64,000 bases of DNA from Liolophura sinensis (taxonomy: Eukaryota; Mollusca; Polyplacophora; Chitonida; Chitonidae), in the NCBI RefSeq assembly GCF_032854445.1, contig NC_088304.1:14583704-14647703 (forward strand), written 5' to 3'. Position numbers and translations under genes: made by a program. The notes under the pieces were generated by a model that saw only the letters and a list, made by a program, of their open reading frames with translations, was not told where the DNA came from and did not search any database. Within the stretch, counting starts at the first letter, position 1. The number at the start of each line of letters is the position of its first letter. Shown one piece after another: positions 38,301 to 50,300 of the stretch.

Positions 38301-41300
38301 ACATGCATGTACAGGGTAAGGTATCCAGGTACTCATCCCCACTACATATCAGCATACCTGTGTGTTGTGGTGGGGCAGACATGGGTGTACAGGGTAAGGT
38401 GTCCAGGTACTCGTCCCCACTAGAGATCAGCACACCTGTGTGTTGTGGTGGGGCACACATGGGTGTACAGGGTAAGGTATCCAGGTACCCACTAGAGATC
38501 AGCCTACCTGTGTGTTGTGGTGGGGAACACATGGGTGTACAGGGTAAGGTATCCAGGTACTCATCCCCACTAGAGATCAGCCTACCTGTGTGTTGTGGTG
38601 GGGCACACATGGGTGAACTGGGGAGGGGGTTCAGGTACTCATCCCCACTAGAGATCAGCACATCTGTGTGTTGTGGTGGGGCACACATGGGTGTACAGGG
38701 TAAGGTATCCAGGTACTCATCCCCACTAGAGATCAGCCTACCTGTGTGCTGTGGTGGGGAACACATGGGTGTACAGGGTAAGGTATCCAGGTACTCGTCC
38801 CCACTAGAGATCAGCCTACCTGTGTGTTGTGGTGGGGCACACATGGGTGTACAGGGTAAGGTATCCAGGTACTCATCCCCACTAGAGTTCAGCCTACCTG
38901 TGTGTTGTGGCGGGGCACACTTGGGTGTACAGGGTAAGGTATCCAGGTACTCGTCCCCACTAGAGATCAGCCTACCTGTGTGTTGTGGTGGGGAACACAT
39001 GGGTGTACAGGGTAAGGTATCCAGGTACTCATCCCCACTAGAGATCAGCCTACCTGTGTGTTGTGGTGGGGCACACATGGGTGTACAGGGTAAGGTATCC
39101 AGGTACTCATCCCCACTAGAGATCAGCCCACCTGTGTGTTGTGGTGGGGCACACATGGGTGTACAGGGTAAGGTATCCAGGTACTCATCCCCACTAGACA
39201 TCAGCCTACCTGTGTGTTGTGGTGGGGCACACATGGGTGTACAGTGTAAGGTATCCAGGTACTCGTCCCCACTAGAGATCAGCCTACCTGTGTGCTGTGG
39301 TGGGGAACACATGGGTGTACAGGGTAAGGTATCCAGGTACTCGTCCCCACTAGAGATCAGCCTACCTGTGTGTTGTGGTGGGGCACACATGGGTGTACAG
39401 GGTAAGGTATCCAGGTACTCATCCCCACTAGAGATCAGCACATCTGTGTGTTGTGGTGGGGCACACATGGGTGTACAGGGTAAGGTATCCAGGTACTCAT
39501 CCCCACTAGAGATCCGCCTACCTGTGTGTTGTGGTGGGGAACACATGGGTGTACAGGGTAAGGTATCCAGGTACTCATCCCCACTAGAGATCAGCATACC
39601 TGTGTGTTGTGGTGGGGCACACATGGGTGTACAGGGTAAGGTATCCAGGTACTCATCCCCACTAGAGTTCAGCCTACCTGTGTGTTGTGGTGGGGAACAC
39701 ATGGGTGTACAGGGTAAGGTATCCAGGTACTCATCCCCACTAGAGATCAGCCTACCTGTGTGTTGTGGTGAGGCAGACATGGGTGTACAGGGTAAGGCGT
39801 CCAGGTACTCATCCCCACTAGAGATCAGCCTACCTGTGTGTTGTGGTGGGGCACACTTGGGTGTACAGTGTAAGGTATCCAGGTACTCATCCCCACTGGA
39901 GATCAGCCTACCTGTGTGTTGTGGTGGGGCAGACATGGGTGTACAGGGTAAGGTGTCCAGGTACTCGTCCCCACTAGAGATCATCTCCATTGAAGTGGAT
40001 CTCATCAGGTGAGGAGATCTCACTGGCATGTCAAACTCGTCAGCCTCCGCCACGGCTTCTGTAACAATATGACATACATACATGTATATATCCTTATATG
40101 TGGTAGTTAAATATTGAAAAATACTCACATTTATTGGGTTCACTCGGATATGAATGAAAAACATACTGTTCAAACAGTATAATTTATTTATTTATTTTAC
40201 TTTGATTGGTATTTTACACCGTACTCAAGAATATTTCACTTATACGACAGCGACCAGCATTATGGTGGGTGGAAACCGGGTAGACCTTCCCATGTACGGC
40301 TGGAGAGGAAGCCAGCATGAGGTGGTCTTGAACTCACAGCGACCGCATTGGTGAGAGGCTTCTGGGCAAACTGTATAAAGGAGCAAAGAAAAACACTTTC
40401 CAGTTCAACTGCCCATTATGTTTTATTCACATGGAAATTTAGGTATGTACGTGTTTGTCTGTATGCTTGGGGTTTAACACTGTACTTAAGAATTTTCCAC
40501 CCATATGAAGACAATGAGTCATTATAGGTGTGTACATATACATGTACTGTGTCTTCTTGTGGCACGGCAAGTTCATGCCATCAAAGTACACAGTTTGCAC
40601 AGTATTTTTTCATTCATAGCCCAATGAACCCAATTTTGGTCAAATACTGGATACATGTACTTCGATGATTCTGATTTCAATAAAAATCAGCTGATCAGCT
40701 GGGAACACTCAACCCTGTGAAGTACTGTCATGTGCTAAAACAGGGATTTAAATGAAATAGTTCATGACAATTTGCTAATATAAATTATGCACAATGCATT
40801 TTGCATAATAAATATTGCCATTAACCAATAAGAATCATGGCTGCTAAGCAAAGAGCAATGTTTTCCAAACCAGATGTAAGGGGAAAAAATGCAAAACGTC
40901 AAACACCTAAAACAAAACAAAAGAAAATAAAGAAAAAAAAAACACTTTTACAATCATGCTGATCATGATGTATGTACATGAGGGTTTATAAATACTGTAT
41001 ATAGTTTTACCCTATACTGGGTGCTAAACTCCGACATATTTCATTAGGTACAAATACATGTAGATCATAATTAAAACAGATTACTGAGAATAGCATCAAA
41101 CCTTGAGCATCAAAAAATTCCTCTTCTGAGCTTGACTCTTGGAGTTGTTCTATACTTTGAGCCTTAATGTCCAGGGCATGGGTTGAAGAAGAGGCTGTAA
41201 ACCGGAAGACACAATCATTTCTTGAAATAACCACATTATGCCTGTTACATGTACATGTAAGTGTATATGGGCCATCAGAGCTGTAGCTGTAGGTACTGTA

Positions 41301-44300
41301 CATGTATATTTATGTACACATGCAGTCATGTCTCTGTTACATGTACATGCATGTGTACATGGGCCATGAGAGCTATAGCTTACAGCTGTAGCTGTAGGTA
41401 CTGTACAAGTATATTTATGTACACATGCAGTCATGTCTCTGTTACATGTACATGCAGGTGTACATGAGCCATGAGAGCTATAGCTTACAGCTGTAGCTGT
41501 AGATACTGTACATGTATATTTATGTACACATGCAGTCATGTCTCTGTTACATGCACATGTAAGTGTACATGGGCCATGAGAGCTGTAGCTGTAGGTACTG
41601 TACATGTATATTTATGTACACATGCAGTCATGTCTCTGTTACATGCACATGTAAGTGTACATGGGCCATGAGAGGTGTAGCTTACAGCTGTAGCTGTAGA
41701 CACTGTACATGTATATTTATGTACACATGCAGCCATGTCTCTGTTCATACACATGTAAGTGTACATGGGCCATGAGAGCTGTAGCTGTAGGTACTGTACA
41801 TGTATATTTATGTACACATGCAGTCATGTCTCTGTTACATGTACATGTAAGTGTACATGGGCCATGAGAGGTGTAGCTTACAGCTGTAGCTGTAGTTACT
41901 GTACATGTATATTTATGTACACATGCAGTTATGTCTCTGTTACATGTACATGCAGGTGTACATGGGCCATGAGAGCTATAGCTTACAGCTGTAGCTGTAG
42001 ATACTGTACATGTATATTTATGTACACATGCAGTCATGTCTCTGTTACATGTACATGTAAGTGTACATGGGCCATGAGAGGTGTAGCTTACAGCTGTAGC
42101 TGTAGTTACTGTACATGTATATTTATGTACACATGCAGCCATGTCTCTGTTCATACACATGTAAGTGTACATGGGCCATGAGAGCTATAGCTGTAGGTAC
42201 TGTACATGTATATTTATGTACACATGCAGTCATGTCTCTGTTACATGTACATGTAAGTGTACATGGGCCATGAGAGGTGTAGCTTACAGCTGTAGCTGTA
42301 GTTACTGTACATGTATATTTATGTACACATGCAGCCATGTCTCTGTTCATACACATGTAAGTGTACATGGGCCATGAGAGCTGTAGCTGTAGGTACTGTA
42401 CATGTATATTTATGTACACATGCAGTCATGTCTCTGTTACATGCACATGTAAGTGTACATGGGCCATGAGAGCTGTAGCTGTAGTTACTGTACATGTATA
42501 TTTATGTACACATGCAGCCATGTCTCTGTTCATACAAGTACATGTTTGACTCTTATATTTCAGCCTACTGCAAATCTCCAACCTTTTCAACCACTAAACG
42601 CATACAATTATCATGTATCAAATGATACGAAAAAAATTATTTGTTGTTCAGATGTAAGTTTCCAAAATCTGTGCAAATTATTTCTCTACACCCTATAGTT
42701 TTCTCGGAATGTTTCAAAATATTGGTAGCAGGGGCGGTTGAAAAGGTTGAGGAATTAGGGTGATGAGATTGCCCGGGCTAATTTTTAATACACTGGGCTC
42801 AGTGGTAAATATGTATTACATGAAAATCTAAATCAAGGTTAAAAAACTAAATTCAAAATTTAGTTTTATCATTTGCAGTGTAGAAATGGATAAAACCAGG
42901 ATGTAATTGCTCACGTACACAGTGTAACGCAGAACTCAACATGAACAATTTGTATAGATGAGAATACAAATAATGTAGCCAAAAGTAAATTTGTGTAATT
43001 TAATCATGTCACTGTACATGTACTAATATTTCCCCTTTACTTTTGACTTCCACAATGCCACAAAAACTCTCTGGTCAATAACTACATGTAATCATCCTTC
43101 AGGAGAACCAGCCATCCTTCAGGAGAACCAGCCATCCTTCAGGAGAACCAGCCTTCCTTCAGGAGAAACAACCATCCAGGAGAACCGGTCATTACTAAAG
43201 GGGAACCAGTCATTACTAAAGGGGAACCAGTCAGTGCTAAAGGGAGTCAGTCAGTCTGAAAGGAGAACCAGTCAGTACTAATGGAGAACCAGCCAGTACT
43301 AAAGGAGAACCAGTCAGTACAAAAGGGGAACCAGTCAGTGCTAAAGGAGAACCAGTCAGTACTAAAGGGGAACCGGTCAACACTAAAGGGGAACCGGTCA
43401 ACACTAAAGGGGAACCGGTCAGTGCTAAAGGGAGCCAGTCAGTTCGAAAGGAGAACCAGTCAGTACTAATGGAGAACCAGTCAGTACTAATGGAGAACCA
43501 GTCAGTAACAAAGGAAAACCAGTCAGTGCTAAAGCGTCATTCAAATATTCAGAAAGTAAACCGAACTGAAGATGGTACATATAAAATGTATCTATTGACA
43601 TTAAGTAGTACTGTGTATATACATAAATGTGTACGTAATTATAATGTCCACATACATGTACATGTATTTACGTTGTGTAAATACAGTTATTTACGTTGTG
43701 TAAATACAGTTATTTACGTTGTGTAAATACAGTTATTTACGTTGTGTAAATACAATACTGCAAAATTCACTGTATTTCCTATGTACACAATGATATATTT
43801 TATCTCTACATAGTACATACATGTAACACTGTGCAGTGCAAAGAGGCTCAGCATGATACCACACTTTAGGTGCACCACAGTATGACTCTGCCTGCACAAT
43901 TTGTCCCAGTTTGCTAATTTTGTATCTAGAAAATTGGTACGCCCCAGGGTAATCTGACATATGCATGGTACATGTACACGTCCATATATTCTGCCATCTA
44001 TAAGTATTATCCAACCACAGACACAGTATTACATGTATTAAGACACAAGTACTCTGTATTAGACAGGTGTCCTTCTGTTCACAGAGAAGAGATAGTAAAG
44101 ACTCACCATTGAGGGACTGTTTAGATCCCCATGACTCCCGTCTTTTGGCACTAATATGACCAGATGAGAAGGACTCCGGCACTGTCATTTTGTCTCGGCT
44201 CGAACTGGCCTTAACGTACGGCCTATTTCCGCATTCACCAGAAACAGTCGCTGTGGCAACTGAATTTGGCGCAGAGCTTTCTAGCACACTGAAAGAACTT

Positions 44301-47300
44301 GGTGGTTGTCCTGAGATAGAACGGTCTGTAGACTGTTCACCGTTTTCAGATCTGTCATTGTTTTCACTCTCGGCTTCGCCGTTAGCTGCAGCCATTTTTT
44401 CGGCCAGAGCACGCTGAGTTTCGAGTTCGAGACGGCGTATATCGGAGAGTTTCAGCCCATACCACTCATCCTGCCAGCACCAGGCCTGTCTGTGAGCACG
44501 TAGCATGGTCCTCCTCAACCCTGGTAAAACAGACGAGATACTATCAGTTTATAGTCTCATAGATCAATGAGAGAAGCAGGGAGCTAAACCCAGGGTCTGC
44601 GCCATTACTCCAGCTGCCAAAATGTATCATCAGCCAGCAGAACAAGCATAGCTTGATTAACTGCGCTGGAGCTTCAAACTCCAAATCTGCACTGTAAAAT
44701 TTAGATGTACATACAGGCAGCCAGAATTGCTGTATTTCACCTAAAGCTTAACATTTTTCAACCGACACTTTGCTTGATTCTGATAAAAAATTTATTCATC
44801 CCCCTTATAGGATGACTTAAAAGTTTTTTGTGATGTCTGATTAATTTTTTAATTGAAAAACTTAAAGGTTGGCATCAAAAGTATCATTTGCAGGCCTTTA
44901 TGTGCTTCTGAATGTGTGTTTTAAATATACCACACTTTACCTGCACTACAGTATACTGATGTACCAAAATTGCTGTATTTTGATATACTGCAGTATTTGG
45001 CCTCATTTTCAAAAAACATTGTATCAGCACTTTCACAAAGGAAATTTAAATACATATACAATATGTATATATATATAAAAGATTTTTAAAAATTACATAC
45101 AGAATTAATCCAATTTGGTCCAGTATTTCCTGCAAATCTGGTTTTTCATATTAAACACGTACAGGGATAAAATGATATTATAAAACATTGACAGACTAGC
45201 ATCAAAAACTTTCAGAAGATAAAATTTTACGCATCTCATTTCATGCTACAAATACTAGTACATCTAATGAATCTAAACATCTGAAATCTAAACATCTGGA
45301 ATCTAAACATCTGTAATCTAAACATCTGGAATCACTGTGTTATAAGTTCATTCAGTAATTCTATGTAAAGTTTATAGATTGACTGACTTATACATTGACA
45401 GACTTATTTATTTATTTATTTGATTGGTGTTTTACGCCGTACTCAAGAATATTTCACTTATACGATGGCGGCCAGCATTATGGTGGATGGAAACCGGGCA
45501 CAGCCCAGGGGAAACCCACGACCATCCGCAGGTTGCTGGTAGACCTTCCCACTTACGGCCGGAGAGGAAGCCAGCATGAGCTGGACTTGAACTCACAGCG
45601 ACCGCATTGGTGAGAGGCTCCTTGGTCATTACGCTGCGCTAGCGCGCTAACCGACTGAGCCACGGAGGCCCCGACAGACTTATAGATGGACATTAAAATA
45701 GTCAGGACTACAATTTGTCATACAACATTTTGGAACATATATGTATGGCATTTCAGATGCAAAGAAACTTTTTTACAATTTTAAATTATTTAAAGGTAAT
45801 GTCCAGGTTAGTCCTCTACAGGTAAGCTAGTCCCTGCAATCAACAGTACATCTTCTGAACTGAAGAATCTATCAAGACACCTATCCATGTACAGATACAC
45901 TCATTCTTCAACCTTTTTTCAACTGCCTCTGTGACCAATATATTGAAACAATTTGAGAGATGTATGGGCTCTAGAAAAGTAATTTTCACAATTTTCACGA
46001 AGTATGCATCTAAAGTGATACAAAGTGATTATTTTAGAGTATGCATACATTCCACCGGAAAAGTGGTTGAAACTGTGAAAGATTTAAAGAAACCGTACGT
46101 ATCATTTAAAACATGCCATTAACATGCACTGTGAACTATACACATATGCACAATATTAATACAGTATTTACAACAAAGCTCAGTCATAAAACTAGGATTT
46201 CTATGTAAAAATCATGTCAAAAAGTTACAAGAATACTATACCAATATCTGTATCATTGTATTTATTTACCTATTTATTTGATTGGTGTTTTATGTCGATC
46301 TCAGGAATATTTCACCTATACAACGGCGGCCAGCATTATGGTGGGAGGAAACCAGGCAGAGCCCGGGGGAAACCCACGACCATCCGCAGGTTGCAGACAG
46401 ACCTTCCCACCTACGGCCGGAGAGGAAGCCGGCATGAGCTGGACTTAAACTCACAATGACCGCATTGGTTGTATCGTTATAATTTAATGAAGTGACGTTA
46501 AAAAATCTATAAAGAAACTGACCAACCAAATTCCTGCACATACAGTATGCATACATACAAAACCATAAACCATCAAAGTATCAATTCATGCATGCATTTA
46601 TTTATTTATTTATCTATTTTTTTTTTTTGATTATTGCTTTACGCCATACTCAAGATTATTTCACTTATACAACGGCGGCCTGAGTATTATGGTAGGAGGA
46701 AATCTGGCAGAGCTCAGGGGGAAAACCACAACCATCCGCAGGTTGCTGTTAGGACCTTAAAATGTACGACCACAGGATCAGCCAGAATGAGCTGGACTTG
46801 AACTCACACTGACTGCATTTGTGACAGGCCCCTGGGTTATTGTGCCACACTGAGAGGCTAACCAACTTGGCCACATCTCAAATCACACTATAATAATCGC
46901 CTCTGTGATGTGTTGATTTTATTAATATATTCAGGTACACTAATATATGGTATCAATGGCTGTGTTTATATGTGGGCATTCTGCACTCTGTCACATTTAA
47001 TAACATACATAAACATTGTATGAAATAAACTACCTATATGTACTGTAGTAAGTACAAAGCACATTTTGCATTTACCAAAACAGTGCGCGCTCAGACTATC
47101 TGTAGATATGTCTACTTTTCAATTTCTGCCAAATGCACATGACACAAATGATACCTTAATGCAATTAATTTTTAAAACGGATATTAGTAGTGCAGAAAGC
47201 AAAGAATTAAATTTCTCTTCCACTACTTAGGCAAAGTAAAGATACGAATATGTTGTTCATTAGATAGACTAACCCTGTAAAAAAGAAGAAATTACATATT

Positions 47301-50300
47301 CCTGCTATAATTACACGTTTATTGGCTCGGAAGAGAAGACCTAGAAGAATTAGGTGAATATTGAAAATATGCTGGATTTCAAAGTTAGTGAAATACAATA
47401 TATAGAGGATATAGCACAGTGAAGGTTGAATACCACAAATATTGTTTGAGTGAGAGGTGGAAATGATCAATGATTATCATTTCTATAAATAAATATCATT
47501 TAAATATAAATTTAAATAAATTTAATATAAATTTAAATAAATTTAATATAAATTTAAATTTATAAATATAAATAAATAAATATCATTTATCATTTCTATA
47601 ATAAATGATTATCATTTCTACCGTTCACAAGAACAACATTTATGGTACTCAACCTTCACTGTGCAATAATCTATGTATTATTTATATCCTGACATTTTCT
47701 CTACATGTATATAAATGCATATCAGTTTATCTGTTGCATCCGTGAAAAAAATAAGCAATGTGCCGTCATATTTCTGTTTCTGTTCATATTCACTGCAATT
47801 TCATTCACGCCCGCGCTCACAAAACCTTTATACAGTTTTAAGCGCTGTCTGTAAGTAATTCCACATTCTACAAAGGTGATTAAGTGTTAATGCAATATTT
47901 ATGTAAATTAAGCACATGAAGAATTTCTACCTCTTTTTGGGGGGGATCTAAATATTGCGCGAAGTGCACGGCCATGGGTCATGGGTCACGTTCTCCAGCA
48001 GTATAATAGCAAAATGTAATAGCAAAATGTAATAACAAAAGTAATATCTAGCTAGTGAAGCTATCACTTTTATCAGTGAAGGAAATACTGGGATTTCCCT
48101 GATGTATAAATAACAAAAATGGAAATTTTTTTTTTTTTTTGAGATTGGAGATGAACGTTGTATGTATAAAGCACAATCTACATTTGCCCACATGGCGTGT
48201 GCCGAGTCTGTGTACAGATATGTCTACTTTCAATATCTGCCAAATGCTGTTGACGCGGATGAGACAGACACTTTGATGAAAAAGAGAAAACTACACATCA
48301 TACTGAAAATTTTGACATTTTTTCAGCATTTCTGAATTGAATTCTTAACATTCCTCTGATGCATTTTTTAGTATAAATAAAGAGAAATTCCTCCAAAAAC
48401 CATAAACTGCCATAAACAGTGGATTCAAAACCAGAATTAATGGCGGCTAAAAGCATCAGAGTTTAACATCTCTCACAGGTGAGGCACTATGTGCAGTTTA
48501 ACAGCCATGTTTGAGGATACTGCTCCATACAGGGCAGACTCACTTAGCAAACTTACAGGGCAATGACCTGCTCACAGTTTAAAAAGCCATTAAGGGCCAA
48601 GATTCTATACTTCAATATGGCTTAATTGTACCGAACACTGAAAAGCAGTATACTCTAAATCACTTGAAAAGTGCATTTTTACAGGCAAAATAAAAAAGTC
48701 ACAAAATATGAACTTTGGCGCTGAAACTTATAATTTTCCTGTAAAATATTATCCCATGTTCCAGAATGTCTACACACTTTTCTAAAATCAATAGGACTCT
48801 CAGAATGAGGAAAAATGGTCCTTTACATTAAGCAATTTTTTTACGGCAAGCAATTTTCTTCCTCTCAGATTGACTCACCTATGTCATGGATAAACCTCTC
48901 AATTTTACTCTGCATGCCCCAGTAGCGAAATTCCACCTTGCACAATTTGTAAGCAGTCATGATGGTCTTTTGGGATTTTTGGGGTCCCGAGTACTCTTCT
49001 TTCCAGCTGTCAGTCAGTGGACCCCGGCCAGTTTTGGAGGATTTGTACAGCTTGGGGTCCTCCTCCTTCTTGTAATCACTCGTCACGGGATCCTTCACAA
49101 TATCAATCACATCTGAAACAGAAGATAGAATTTACATCTAAATGCACACTGTCCCTTATTTAAGTGTGTTTATTTGTTTTATATTGGTCAGAATGTGAAG
49201 ATACAACACTCCACACTGTTTCCAATACTCAGAGTGTCAAGATCCAACAATCCACACTGTTTTCAATACCCAGAGTGTTACAATCCAACACTTCACACTG
49301 CTTCCAATACCCACTGTTTCCAATACTCAGAGTGTGAAGATCCAACAATCCACACTGTTTCCAATACCCAGAGTGTTACGATCCAACACTTCACACTGCT
49401 TCCAATACCCAGAGTGTCAAGATCCAACACTCCACACTGTTTCCAATACTCAGAGTGTCAAGATCCAACACTCCACACTGTTTCTAATACCCAGAGTGTT
49501 ACGATCCAACACTTCACACTGCTTCCAAAACCCAGAATGTCAAGATCCAACACTCCACACTGTTTCCAATACCCAGAGTGTCAAGATCCAACACTTCACA
49601 CTGCTTCCAATACTCAGACTGTCAAGACCCAACACTTCAGATTGCTTCCAATACCCAGAGTGTTATGATCCAACACTTCACATTGCTTCCAGTACCCAGG
49701 ATGTCAAGATCCAACACTCCAGATTGCTTCCAATACCCAAGGTGTCAAGATCCAACACTTCACACTGCTTCCAATACTCAGACTGTCAAGACCCAACACT
49801 TCAGATTGCTTCCAATACCCAGAGTGTTATGATCCAACACTTCACATTGCTTCCAATACCCAGGGTGTCAAGATCCAACACTTCACACTGCTTCCAATAC
49901 CCAGGGTGTCAAGATCCAACACTTCACACTGCTTCCAATACCCACATTGTTACGATCCAACACTCCACACTGTTTCCAATACTCAGTGTCAAGATCCAAC
50001 ACTTCACACTGCTTCCAATACCCAGAGTGTCAAGATCCAACACTCCACACTGTTTCCAATACCCAGAGTGTTAAGACCCAACACTTCAGATTGCTTCCAA
50101 TACCCAGAGTGTTATGATCCAACATTTCACATTGCTTCCAATACCCAGAGTGTTATGATCCAACACTCCACACTGCTTCCAATACCCAGAGTGTCAAGAT
50201 CCAACACTCCACACTGCTTCCAATACCCAGAGTGTCAAGATCCAACACTCCACACTGCTTCCAATACTCAGACTGTCAAGACCCAACACTCCAGATTGCT

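Noticed and set aside
38072-40012. Plus-strand 646-codon frame ([15 protein letters not shown] repeats)
   Set aside because: Antisense shadow of the exon 7 repeat; the minus strand joins exons with correct phase and FFAT context.
41150-42549. Cys/Thr-rich frames resembling small secreted repeats on both strands
   Set aside because: Tandem-repeat artefacts in intron 5 with no signal peptide or splice context.
43733-44106. Extension of exon 5 to a stop far downstream (261-codon frame)
   Set aside because: A clear GTGAGT donor at 44106 with matching phase ends the exon; the rest is intron.
45395-45629. Recurring 60-95-codon frames reading [18 protein letters not shown]
   Set aside because: Translation of the SINE body, present at every copy; not a gene family.
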